From Cyanobacteria bacterium SZAS LIN-3 (lineage in GTDB: Bacteria > Cyanobacteriota > Vampirovibrionia > Obscuribacterales > Obscuribacteraceae): 35,294 bases of DNA. The position numbers and the translations under genes are program-made. Where the stretch lies: NCBI GenBank assembly GCA_018266215.1, contig JAFEAV010000067.1, forward strand, positions 1 through 35,294, in the 5' to 3' direction. Each line of letters begins with the position of its first letter. The stretch's first letter is position 1. Positions 1 through 8,046 of the stretch are shown piece after piece. The notes beneath the pieces were generated by a model that worked only from the letters and a program-made list of their open reading frames with translations, had not been told where the DNA came from and did not search any database.

Positions 1-1
1 G

Positions 2-340
2 GGCACTCCGGGTGGTACCGCCTTTTTTGCCCACATCGGCGGATTTGTTTTCGGCATCCTTTTACTGCGCTTGTGCCTTAAAAGACAAGGACCTCCAGAA
101 AGCGATGAACAGCTGCCCATGCCTTTCTTCGTCTCCGCAGCCCTGGTGGTCTACGGAGCGGCGGCGATCGGCTTTTCAGTCTATCGCGCCAACACAGCGC
201 CAGTCGTACCGGCAACAACCAATGTAATCGCGCCGGCCATTAAACAACCTGCGATTGCCCCGGCCTCCCACCCGCAGTCCCACTCCCACTCAAGCCAGGC
301 AACACACAAGCACCACAAGACGCAGGCAAAAGGTCACTAG
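2..340 (+). CDS. Rhomboid-family intramembrane serine protease, C-terminal part
   Basis: The reading frame is open at the left edge and ends at 340. The first codons read GTPGGTAFFAHIGGFVFGIL, which matches the rhomboid segment holding the catalytic histidine in a late membrane helix (AHIGG). The serine GxSG motif would lie outside the window. A second hydrophobic stretch follows at about 120-175 (FFVSAALVVYGAAAIGF), then an alanine/proline-rich tail. The last 25 or so residues are rich in histidine (seven His among Ser, Gln and Lys), which is unusual and could bind metal. Rhomboids cleave membrane proteins within or near the bilayer; the substrate cannot be told. It converges on the next gene with only two bases between stops. 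Family assignment rests on this short segment. Confidence 0.75.
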   Translation, partial: GTPGGTAFFAHIGGFVFGILLLRLCLKRQGPPESDEQLPMPFFVSAALVVYGAAAIGFSVYRANTAPVVPATTNVIAPAIKQPAIAPASHPQSHSHSSQATHKHHKTQAKGH

Positions 341-342
341 CC

Positions 343-816
343 TCAGGAAACCTCAACAAGCTCTTCTTTCGGCAGTTTGACCTCGCGGGGCCGGGTCGTT
401 TGATTCGCTTTTTCGGTATCCTTTTCTTCCAACCGATATGCGGTCCAGGTGCCATGGTTGCTCAAATTGCCGCTGGATATCGTCCAAGTGCCGCTCATTT
501 CCTTGCCGTCGGCGGTCATAGTCCCCTGATATTCAACGGGCGGGCCATACACTGATGTGAGGATAACTGTCTTATTGCCTTTCTTCACTACGTCATTGAT
601 TTGACCTTGATTCAAATAGACTTTAGTAAAGCGGACCGAGGGAAAGGAGAACGAGCCGGTGAGAGTCGCTTCCCCTAACTGGCAGTCGTCCTCTATAGCG
701 CCCTCAATTTGGACACCGTGCTCCGAGATGAAAGCAGTAAACGTACTGTCCTGGTGAGGGAAAAGGGGTACCTGGTAATGCCCGCGCCATTTGCCTGCGA
801 TGTTTGGTGTGGCCAT
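343..816 (-). CDS. Hypothetical beta-rich protein, 157 aa
   Basis: I do not recognise a named family. There is no signal peptide or membrane segment, so a cytoplasmic location is likely. The sequence alternates short hydrophobic strands and glycine turns: GKWRGHY near the N-terminus, LTGSFSFPSVRF in the middle, YQGTMTADGKEMSGTW and HGTWTAYRL towards the end. Repeated G-x-W segments of this kind are typical of small lipocalin-like or avidin-like barrels, but this is inference. The last 30 residues are charged and probably disordered. It lies 13 bases downstream of the DUF4412-like gene on the same strand and may be cotranscribed with it. The ATG at 816 has no convincing ribosome binding site. 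Confidence 0.6.
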   Translation of the reverse strand: MATPNIAGKWRGHYQVPLFPHQDSTFTAFISEHGVQIEGAIEDDCQLGEATLTGSFSFPSVRFTKVYLNQGQINDVVKKGNKTVILTSVYGPPVEYQGTMTADGKEMSGTWTISSGNLSNHGTWTAYRLEEKDTEKANQTTRPREVKLPKEELVEVS

Positions 817-829
817 ACAGTTGCTCTAG

Positions 830-1705
830 CTACTGACTCTTCAGCTTCTTCAACAGCGCTTCGGTCGACTCCGAGCCCATGCCACTCATACCGCTGCCGC
901 CCATGCTCGGATCCGGACTGTCCGAATCACCCATCATAAGCTGCAATTCGCTGGTCACGAGTTTATAGTTTTTCGGCGCGTCGAAAACCGATGCCGGCAC
1001 TTTCTTCTTGGTTATTTTCATGGTCTCGAAGACAGGCTTAAACTCGGTGAAAGAATTAGGTTTGAGCATCTCTGCCTTAAGCACGATGCCTTTTTTTACT
1101 TCTACTTTGACGAAGTTGGTCATCAGCTCGCCCACTTCCTTCGGCGCCGGGAAGCTGTCGGCGACCCAGATATTGCCGGCGACATAAGGCTTACTCGGCT
1201 CACCCGGTTTACGTTTTTTGGAAGGCACGCTCATAAGCGCTTCCTTGCGGCAGAGATATCCTTCGATCATCTCTTTCTTGCCGGTTTCTTTTACCGTATA
1301 GCGCGCAAGCTCTTCAGTCTTTTTACCTGTAGGCAGATTGAAAAGCTTCTTTTTCCACTCACTGTGCGGGCGGACGAGATAGCTCTTGGACTCGGGGTTG
1401 AAAGCTATGCCATCCCACTTGGGCGGGAAAGTCATCCAAACAAGACCCATTTTCGACATAGAAAAACGAATGCCCGAATCACTCACGGTCATCTCAACGT
1501 TTCCGACAAATGTACTAGTCTGCTTCAAAACGATGGCATCAACAACACCTTTGCTTGTGGGTATCGGCGGCAGCGACTTGCCGGCAGGCTTGGGTACCGA
1601 AGGTGAAGGAGCAGCGAAACTGATCGACGACGATGCCAGAGCCAACACCGCAGATAGTGGCAGGGCAAAAAGAGCACGAGAAACAAATGAAAAAGGCCGT
1701 GTCAT
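830..1705 (-). CDS. Exported DUF4412-like (possible LolA-like fold) protein
   Basis: The 291-residue product starts with a Sec signal peptide (MTRPFSFVSRALFALPLSAV, followed by an Ala/Ser-rich stretch ending near SFAAP). A proline-rich linker follows. The rest alternates beta strands, with segments such as VWMTFPPKWDGIAFNPESKS and GNIWVADSFPAPKEVGEL. Proteins in the DUF4412 group and other LolA-like exported proteins share this sort of layout; I assign it only loosely. The C-terminus is Gly/Met/Ser-rich (GGSGMSGMGSES) before a charged end. Its ATG overlaps the stop of the upstream TPR gene in an ATGA, so the two are translationally coupled and probably act together in the envelope. No enzymatic motif is visible. 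Confidence 0.65.
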   Translation of the reverse strand: MTRPFSFVSRALFALPLSAVLALASSSISFAAPSPSVPKPAGKSLPPIPTSKGVVDAIVLKQTSTFVGNVEMTVSDSGIRFSMSKMGLVWMTFPPKWDGIAFNPESKSYLVRPHSEWKKKLFNLPTGKKTEELARYTVKETGKKEMIEGYLCRKEALMSVPSKKRKPGEPSKPYVAGNIWVADSFPAPKEVGELMTNFVKVEVKKGIVLKAEMLKPNSFTEFKPVFETMKITKKKVPASVFDAPKNYKLVTSELQLMMGDSDSPDPSMGGSGMSGMGSESTEALLKKLKSQ

Positions 1706-3231
1706 TTAGGTAATTCCATGGGTGGTGGCAAAAAGGACCAGAGCGAAAATATATGTTTATCCGGCTTGTCCGAAGCAGCTTGAATCAACTGGACCAGCTC
1801 AGGTATGGATTGTACCGGGCTATCGCTAATAACTTCAATAATGTCGTCCTGCTGACGCGCATGTTTAAAGATGCTTTCCTGATTGTTCTTCTTGGCATCG
1901 TAGACTACTACGCACGGGTATTCTTTGGCGTCTTCGAGATGGGCAAAAACAACTCCGGGCTGATTTATCAGTTTGTATTCGATCACCGACATACGGCAGC
2001 CGCACTTGATATTTTTGAATTTCGCCCGCAGCAAATGCATGCCCGAATCATCACTTTGCAAGAGCTGACCGACGCAGCAGAGCACATGAACAAACATACT
2101 CTTATCGCGAGGCACGGAGACGCCGTGCCCGGCAGGAGCGTTAGGCTCAGCCTTGCCCTCGACACTTGACTGCCGAAAAACTGTCATCGCCTCATCGGCG
2201 CGACCGGCGGCAAGACGATTGCCAATCATGCTTACTATGAAGCGACTTTCCCCGGGGCTAAATTTGAGCGCCGACTGATAGGCGCTGTAAGCCATGTCGA
2301 GGTGCTGGGTGGTCTCAAAGTTACGACCAAGCTGGTAGAAAAAATCCCCCTGACCGAAGAAGTTTTTCTCGCAAATAGCAAGAAGTTTGTGCTTCAAATC
2401 GGGGCCGACATCGGCATCAGAAGCCAGGGCCAGGCCAAGGGCAGCTTCTTTGTCCACGAGTTTTTCGCTGACCACACCTTCCACCATAGACTTGATTGTG
2501 GAAGAATCTCGCTCGGCAAGGGCAGTCTTGAAGCGCAGCACCTGTAGTTCATAGTTTTGCGGATCGAGCTTGAGAGCCCGGGTGAAACAGGCCGTAGCAT
2601 TAGGAAAAAGTCGCAAAACATAATAGGTGGTGCCGAGGCTGATCCACTTACTACTCGAATCTTCGGGTGTTTCGCAGGCGGCCTTGAGCTCTCGCTCGGC
2701 GATTACTCGACCGTCGGTACCGTCGACGCTCAGACACTGCGCCACACCCAGCTTCGGTCGATAATCCCGGGGATTGAGGGCCTCAGCCCTTTTGTAAGCT
2801 TCGACAGCGTCCGCCCGCTGACCATTTTTCTGGAGCAAAATACCAAAGTTAGTCTGGGCATTGGCATCCGACGGAGCCAGTCGCGCCGCTTCCTTGGCCG
2901 ATGACAGACTGTAAATCAGGGCCCTGTCCTTGCTCTCAAAGACCGCCAGCGCGATGCGATAACGCGTATTTTTTGGTGCCAATTGGCAGCATTGATGCCC
3001 CAGATCATAGGCCCGGGCAAAACGATTGAGTTCGTAAAACTGCAGGGCCTCATTGTAAAGCCGCTCGGCTTCAGCCGAAGGGGCCGGAGCAGTCGAGTTG
3101 GAGGCTGCTGGCGCACCAGGGCAAGAGATTGCACAGCTGACCATTTGAGCCATAGCCAGAAAAGCCGCCGCAGAGCCGCGAGCAACAGCCTTTGCTCCGG
3201 GGCGGGAATCATGATAAAAACGGGTTGCCAT
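1702..3231 (-). CDS. Exported TPR-repeat protein with HMA-like C-terminal segment
   Basis: Start chosen at the ATG at 3231; a TTG directly upstream would add one residue. The N-terminus has basic residues, then a hydrophobic Ala-rich stretch (AAAFLAMAQMVSCAI), consistent with an export signal. From about residue 55 tetratricopeptide-type helical repeats are visible (AEAERLYNEALQFYELNRFA, TNFGILLQKNGQRADAVEAY, NATACFTRALKLDPQN, MAYSAYQSALKFSPGE). The last 110 or so residues differ: KNIKCGCRMSVIEYKLINQP, then GVVFAHLED and PCVVVYD. This resembles the strand-helix-strand order of heavy-metal-associated domains, with a CxC in place of CxxC. TPRs bind proteins; the partner is unknown. It is coupled to the downstream DUF4412-like gene by a four-base overlap. 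Confidence 0.75.
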   Translation of the reverse strand: MATRFYHDSRPGAKAVARGSAAAFLAMAQMVSCAISCPGAPAASNSTAPAPSAEAERLYNEALQFYELNRFARAYDLGHQCCQLAPKNTRYRIALAVFESKDRALIYSLSSAKEAARLAPSDANAQTNFGILLQKNGQRADAVEAYKRAEALNPRDYRPKLGVAQCLSVDGTDGRVIAERELKAACETPEDSSSKWISLGTTYYVLRLFPNATACFTRALKLDPQNYELQVLRFKTALAERDSSTIKSMVEGVVSEKLVDKEAALGLALASDADVGPDLKHKLLAICEKNFFGQGDFFYQLGRNFETTQHLDMAYSAYQSALKFSPGESRFIVSMIGNRLAAGRADEAMTVFRQSSVEGKAEPNAPAGHGVSVPRDKSMFVHVLCCVGQLLQSDDSGMHLLRAKFKNIKCGCRMSVIEYKLINQPGVVFAHLEDAKEYPCVVVYDAKKNNQESIFKHARQQDDIIEVISDSPVQSIPELVQLIQAASDKPDKHIFSLWSFLPPPMELPK

Positions 3232-3368
3232 CAAACTACGGTCACGATCTCAAAGTGGAAAGAGCGGAAGAACGCACAGCAGGCACTATAACATGCTTAC
3301 GCGCCGTTATCCGACTGGAGCCGCACTGTAACGCACACCGCCAATGGTATCAAAGGTCGAGCTGATAT

Positions 3369-3533
3369 CTAGTACTGATGCTCGGAAAGATAAGCGGACT
3401 TCAACGCCTTGTAGGCAATGAATCCGTAGACAAGAAAAAGGATGATAAATCCGACAAAATAGAATTTAAATCCGAACCGAAGCAGGGGACGGAATAAATA
3501 ATCGATAACGAGAAACCCGGTCGATGCGCCCAT
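3369..3533 (-). CDS. Small single-pass membrane protein, 54 aa
   Basis: Reading the minus strand from the ATG at 3533 gives 54 codons to a TAG at 3369-3371. The peptide begins MGASTGFLVIDYLFRPLL, has a hydrophobic span FYFVGFIILFLVYGFIAY, and ends KALKSAYLSEHQY. An in-frame TAA lies just upstream, so this is the first possible ATG. A weak GGGA precedes it. The aromatic-rich membrane helix bracketed by basic residues looks like a real miniprotein rather than chance, but it is not long enough for certainty. It lies downstream of nothing on its own strand and divergent from the ABC importer operon. Confidence 0.5.
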   Translation of the reverse strand: MGASTGFLVIDYLFRPLLRFGFKFYFVGFIILFLVYGFIAYKALKSAYLSEHQY

Positions 3534-3786
3534 ATTATCCCGGCCTTAGCCGTTCTCCGTAAAATAAGCCGAAGGAATGGTCCGCGGCTCAATATTAATT
3601 TATCGGCACAATGATATCGCCTTGCTCCTTACTATGGGAGAGATGGAACTTAAAATTTTTCCCCTGACAACCCGGTTTTCTCTCATATTTCTCCTCACAC
3701 CAGTATGGTGACCGACAGTAAAAGCACCCGTCGGCGCTGCTAGAATCAAGGACTTCTCAGGCGGCAAACAAAGGCGACCGACTCCA

Positions 3787-5733
3787 GTGACGAATAAACG
3801 CGCTCTTGCAACAATGCTCTGCCTGCTGCCGTTTTTGACCGCCTGTATCGCACCGCGCCCGGAGGGCGGCGGTAGCAAAAACAAGCAGGCGGGTGCCATT
3901 ACCGGGGCCAATGCGTCCGGCGCCGCTAAGGTCCAGGACAATCCCGAAGGCCCCCGGGTGCTCTTCCCCAATCCCGGCCCGCGCAAGCTCTATGTGGATA
4001 AAGACGGCAACGAATTCTGGCAGGGGCGCGGAGAAGTAGGCAAATTTGGCCGAGCGCTGAGACTGGCAGAGTTTGGTGCCGGACCGAAGACATTCAACTG
4101 CTGGGATGCAGGGGACGCGACCAGCCACGGCATCGGACTGATTCAAAACGAATCGCTGGTCGACTACGATCCCTGGACGGGCAAGCCGATACCCCGGCTG
4201 GCCAAGTCCTTTGAGGTCAGCAAAGACGGGCGCACGGTTACTTTTGTTTTGCGCAAAGGGCTCAAGTGGTCGGACGGGCACCCCCTCAACGCCGACGATG
4301 TAGTCTTCACCTACGGCAAGCTCGTCAAAGACGGCTACGGCGAATCAAGTGCCCGCGATACCCTGAGCGTCGCCGACGACTATCCGGCGGTAAACAAGAT
4401 CAACGACCTGACTGTTGCTTTCACTTTCAAAACACCCTTTGCGCCCTTCCTCTACAACTTGAACTCGGTCACAGTCGCGCCCAAACACATACTTGAGCCG
4501 CTGACAAAAAAACCAAAAGACGATTTTCACAAATTCTGGGACATCAATACCGATCCCAAAACCCTGGTAGGCAGCGGGCCTTTCATCCTGGACAAATATA
4601 TAGTCGGCCAGCGCTATGAGCTGAAGCGCAATCCATATTTCAGCATCGTAGACAAGACCGGTCAGAGACTGCCCTACCTCGACAAAATATCTGTCGAAAT
4701 CGTCCCCGACCAGAATACTGAAATCATGAAGTTCCTCGGCGGCGAAGTCGATTTGCTCGATGTAAAAACAGTGCGCGGGCAGGACGCCAGTATGCTCAAA
4801 CACAAAGAAGCGCAACTGGGATTTACCCTCTACAATCTCGGCCCCGATGACGGCACCATCTTTCTATTGCTCAACATGGCCCGGCGCAAGAACCCCAAGA
4901 CTGGCAAGTATTTCGTCGACCCGATTAAACAAGAATGGTTCAACAACAAGGATTTCCGCTGGGCGCTCAGCCATGCCATCAACCGCCGCGGCGTAATCAA
5001 CAACGTACTCAAGGGCGTGGGCTATCCTCTATACACTGTGGAAACCCCAGCCAGCCTTTATTTCGACAAGGATCTGAAGCCGATAGAATACTCTCTGGAC
5101 AAGGCCAACGAGCTCCTGAGCAAGGCGGGCTTCGTCAAAAAGGATGGCATACTCTACGACGCCAAAGGCAACCCCGTCGAATTTTCACTCACCACCAATA
5201 GTGGCAACGGCATCCGCGACGCAGTTTGCATTATGCTCAAGGAAGACTTCAAAAAGCTGGGCATCAAAATCAATTATCAACCGATTGAATTCAACACCAT
5301 GATTAATCGCATCCACCAATCTCTGGACTTCGACGCAGTCATGATGGGTCTTACAGGCTCGCGCTTCGAGCCCTACGGCGGAGCAAACATATGGAAGAGC
5401 AACGCCCGCATGCACAATTTTGACACAAGACAGAGCATCGACGAAAAAGAGCCTTACCTGAAAGACGTGCGCCCCTGGGAAAAAGAAATCGACAAAGCCC
5501 TCGACGGCGCCGCCAACACCTACGATGAGGCCCTGCGCCACAAACTCTACAACCGCTTCTCTGAAATCGTCTATGACGAGCAAGCGCTCATCTTCATCTA
5601 CACAAACGTCATGCTCACCGCCGCCCGCAATCATGTCGGCAACTATCGCCCAACCCCCTACGGTAGCGTCTATTACACACCCAAGGGTTCGATGTACAAC
5701 CTGGAAGAAATATACATAAAGGGGGCCCACTGA
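3787..5733 (+). CDS. ABC importer substrate-binding lipoprotein, family 5 (peptide type)
   Basis: This 648-residue protein starts at a GTG and has a lipoprotein signal: basic n-region, hydrophobic core and lipobox LTAC with the acylated Cys at 20. After a disordered Gly/Ala linker it shows SBP_bac_5 hallmarks: a block near WSDGHPLNADDVVFTYGKL, a later GSGPFILDKY block with YELKRNPYF, and FRWALSHAINRR in the second half. Such proteins capture peptides, nickel, sugars or antibiotics outside the membrane and deliver them to permeases; specificity cannot be read. At 648 residues it is longer than DppA/OppA (about 540). It overlaps the first permease by one base (TGATG), so it heads the operon. 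A downstream ATG at 3814 would remove the basic n-region, so the GTG is preferred. Confidence 0.9.
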   Translation: MTNKRALATMLCLLPFLTACIAPRPEGGGSKNKQAGAITGANASGAAKVQDNPEGPRVLFPNPGPRKLYVDKDGNEFWQGRGEVGKFGRALRLAEFGAGPKTFNCWDAGDATSHGIGLIQNESLVDYDPWTGKPIPRLAKSFEVSKDGRTVTFVLRKGLKWSDGHPLNADDVVFTYGKLVKDGYGESSARDTLSVADDYPAVNKINDLTVAFTFKTPFAPFLYNLNSVTVAPKHILEPLTKKPKDDFHKFWDINTDPKTLVGSGPFILDKYIVGQRYELKRNPYFSIVDKTGQRLPYLDKISVEIVPDQNTEIMKFLGGEVDLLDVKTVRGQDASMLKHKEAQLGFTLYNLGPDDGTIFLLLNMARRKNPKTGKYFVDPIKQEWFNNKDFRWALSHAINRRGVINNVLKGVGYPLYTVETPASLYFDKDLKPIEYSLDKANELLSKAGFVKKDGILYDAKGNPVEFSLTTNSGNGIRDAVCIMLKEDFKKLGIKINYQPIEFNTMINRIHQSLDFDAVMMGLTGSRFEPYGGANIWKSNARMHNFDTRQSIDEKEPYLKDVRPWEKEIDKALDGAANTYDEALRHKLYNRFSEIVYDEQALIFIYTNVMLTAARNHVGNYRPTPYGSVYYTPKGSMYNLEEIYIKGAH

Positions 5734-6701
5734 TGTCGCTTCCCGTCTATATTCTCAAACGCATCCTCCAGGCACTGCCCCTTCTTTTCGTCATATCGGT
5801 GCTGGCTTTTACAATGCTGATGATCTCGCCGGTCGATCCACTGGCGACGATGAAGGCCAATCCATCAGTATCGGCGGCAGCCATCAAAGCCGAGGAAGAA
5901 AGACTTGGCCTCAATAAACCGGCTCCCGAGCGCTACGCAATCTGGCTGTCAAACACAATGCAGGGCAATCTCGGCGTTTCCTCCACCGGCGGCTCGATCG
6001 CCCGCCGACTTTTCACCTGTGCCGGAAACACACTCCTGCTCAATGTTTTCACCTTCACCTTCGTCTGGCTGATAGCACTGCCGGCAGGGGTTTACGCCGC
6101 CGTGCACAGGGGTCAGTTTATCGACAAAATGTTCGGCATCATCACATCAACAGGCATGTCGATGCCGACCTTTCTCATGTGTTTCCTGCTTTTGATGTTT
6201 GCTCTGGCTACAGGCGTCTTGCCCATCGGCGGCATGACTTCGCCCAATTTTGACGACATGGATCAGTTTCACCAGATGCTCGATATCGGGCACCATCTGA
6301 TTATGCCGGTCTGCGTTCTGACATTCATACAACTGGCGGGCATCCAGAGACAGGTACGCAGCAATCTGCTCGACGTTTTGCGCGCCGACTATGTACGCAC
6401 GGCCCGGGCCAAAGGTGTCGACGAGACGAAAGCCATCTACAAGCACGCGTTGCGCAACGCGGTCAATCCACTGATTACGCTTTTAGGATTTGAATTTGCC
6501 AGCCTGCTCTCCGGCGCTGCCATCACCGAAATGGTGCTGGGCTATCCCGGTCTCGGTTTTCTCACTCTGGGCGCCGTCCTCACAAAAGACATCAATCTTG
6601 TCATGGCCTCGCTGATGATGGGTGCCACCATGCTCATCCTCGGCAATCTGCTGGCCGACGTACTGCTCAAAGTCACCGACCCGAGGATATCGATTAACTG
6701 A
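5733..6701 (+). CDS. ABC importer permease, DppB/OppB type
   Basis: The 322-residue protein has the DppB layout: an N-terminal membrane helix (YILKRILQALPLLFVISVL), the ERLGLNKPAPERYAIWL region, then five further hydrophobic helices. The cytoplasmic EAA-type loop that docks to the ATPase reads DYVRTARAKGVDETKAIYKH followed by ALRNAVNPLI, as expected for this family. It forms half of the translocation channel for the substrate delivered by the lipoprotein encoded just upstream, with the next permease as partner. Start and stop overlap both neighbours by one base, implying translational coupling. Assignment to the family is secure; the transported substrate is not known. Confidence 0.92.
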   Translation: MSLPVYILKRILQALPLLFVISVLAFTMLMISPVDPLATMKANPSVSAAAIKAEEERLGLNKPAPERYAIWLSNTMQGNLGVSSTGGSIARRLFTCAGNTLLLNVFTFTFVWLIALPAGVYAAVHRGQFIDKMFGIITSTGMSMPTFLMCFLLLMFALATGVLPIGGMTSPNFDDMDQFHQMLDIGHHLIMPVCVLTFIQLAGIQRQVRSNLLDVLRADYVRTARAKGVDETKAIYKHALRNAVNPLITLLGFEFASLLSGAAITEMVLGYPGLGFLTLGAVLTKDINLVMASLMMGATMLILGNLLADVLLKVTDPRISIN

Positions 6702-7822
6702 TGACCCAGGGTGTAATAGCTGAACCAATCAAAGTCAATCCGCTGCGCAATCGCAGCGGCATTTTCTGGCAACTCTGGCGCGACAAAGTAGCCAGAACCG
6801 CCCTGATAGTGCTTTTTTGTTTCTATTTCTGCGCTGCCTGCGCTGACTTCCTGGCTCCATACAGTATGGAATTTGGCGACACAAATATAGGCAATGCTCC
6901 CGCCACCCTTATCCATATATACGACGACAACGGTGACCTCTGCGCCCCTTACGTACTGCAAGTAGAACAGCAAAACAACCTGGAAACCTACCAGCAGACA
7001 TTTACAGAATTGCCCGACAAAAAGTATCCAATCAAACTCTTTGTCCAGGCCGAGCCCTACAAACTTTTTGGCCTGGTTCCGCTCAATATCCATCTCTTTG
7101 GCGTGGATGCACCGGCCAGGCTTTTCATCCTGGGCGCCGATATGAACGGCCGCGACAATTTTTCCAGACTATTTTTCGGCGCGCAGAAGAGTCTGACCAT
7201 TGGATTTCTCGGCCTGCTAATAGCCTTTCCCATAGGCATTTTATATGGTGGCATTTCCGGCTATCTGGGCGGCGCCATCGACAATGCCATGATGCGTTTT
7301 GCCGAGGCGGTGATGTCCATACCGTCGTTCTACTTGTTGATAGGTCTTGCCGCCGTGCTTCCCACCGGTATGTCAGGAGTCCAGCGTTTTGCCCTGATTA
7401 CCGTCATACTCTCCTTCATTGGCTGGTCGCCTCTTGCCCGGGTAATCCGCGGCATGGTCCTGACCATCCGCGAGGAAGAATTCGTCCAGTCGGCAAGGGC
7501 AGTCGGCCTGCCTGAATTTCAAAATATCGTTAAACATGTACTGCCGCAAACTGCCAGTTATGTTATTGTGGCCGCAACGCTGCAGGTACCCAACTTCATT
7601 TTGTCCGAAAGCAGCCTGAGCTTGATTGGTCTCGGTATCCAACAACCCGACGCCAGTTGGGGTAATATGCTGAAAGCCGCCATGGACCAGCCAACGGAAC
7701 TCCTGAATCAACCATGGCTTATTACCCCGGGCTTCTTAATTTTCACTACGATCCTTTGTTTCAACTCAATCGGTGACGTCCTCAGGGACGTGCTGGATCC
7801 AAAACTTCAGGGGCGCTCATAA
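6701..7822 (+). CDS. ABC importer permease, DppC/OppC type, with periplasmic insertion
   Basis: The 373-residue protein has an N-terminal DppC-type region (FWQLWRDKVARTALIVLFCF). Between helix 1 and the GADMNGRDNFSRLFFGAQKS block there is an external segment of about 100 residues that is longer than in E. coli DppC. Then come the core helices and the EAA loop (FVQSARAVGLPEFQNIVKHV LPQ). The C-terminus holds PDASWGNMLKAA, typical of the family. It pairs with the preceding permease. The next gene starts inside its stop codon (TAATG), so a four-gene coupled operon is likely. No ATPase gene (DppD/DppF type) follows, so ATPases must come from elsewhere. Family certain, role in a specific uptake path inferred. 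Confidence 0.92.
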   Translation: MTQGVIAEPIKVNPLRNRSGIFWQLWRDKVARTALIVLFCFYFCAACADFLAPYSMEFGDTNIGNAPATLIHIYDDNGDLCAPYVLQVEQQNNLETYQQTFTELPDKKYPIKLFVQAEPYKLFGLVPLNIHLFGVDAPARLFILGADMNGRDNFSRLFFGAQKSLTIGFLGLLIAFPIGILYGGISGYLGGAIDNAMMRFAEAVMSIPSFYLLIGLAAVLPTGMSGVQRFALITVILSFIGWSPLARVIRGMVLTIREEEFVQSARAVGLPEFQNIVKHVLPQTASYVIVAATLQVPNFILSESSLSLIGLGIQQPDASWGNMLKAAMDQPTELLNQPWLITPGFLIFTTILCFNSIGDVLRDVLDPKLQGRS

Positions 7823-8046
7823 TGGAAACGATGCAAATCATTGAAGTAGCAGGCATTGCTCTAGCCGCCCTGGCACTCAGTTTTGTTTGCGTCAATAATA
7901 GACGCGGCGGTGGTGACTATCTTTGCAGTGACTGTCGGTTCAATGCCGATAAGGACTGCCTCAAAGTCGGTCGGCCCCAGGTGATGGTTTGCACAAGTTA
8001 TCGCCAGGGATCAGCCGGAACGACAGAATCCGACATTAATAAGTAG
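7822..8046 (+). CDS. Membrane-anchored four-cysteine miniprotein, 74 aa
   Basis: The ATG overlaps the stop of the DppC-type permease (TAATG). Residues 6-25 form one membrane helix (IIEVAGIALAALALSFVCVN). A basic NNRRGGG turn follows, suggesting a cytoplasmic tail by the positive-inside rule. Then comes a compact cysteine cluster, C35-x2-C38-x7-C46-x10-C57, within YLCSDCRFNADKDCLKVGRP. Four spaced cysteines could form a small zinc or iron site; this is inference, and I know of no named family. Being the last gene of a peptide-type importer operon, it may modulate or sense the transporter. Its last 11 bases overlap the convergent SGNH gene. Its frame is long enough and coupled enough to be credible. 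Confidence 0.7.
   Translation: METMQIIEVAGIALAALALSFVCVNNRRGGGDYLCSDCRFNADKDCLKVGRPQVMVCTSYRQGSAGTTESDINK

Noticed and set aside
3600..4281. Long minus-strand ORFs opposite the ABC lipoprotein
   Set aside because: They are shadows of the peptide-type binding protein, lack domain signatures, and the plus-strand frame is fully explained.
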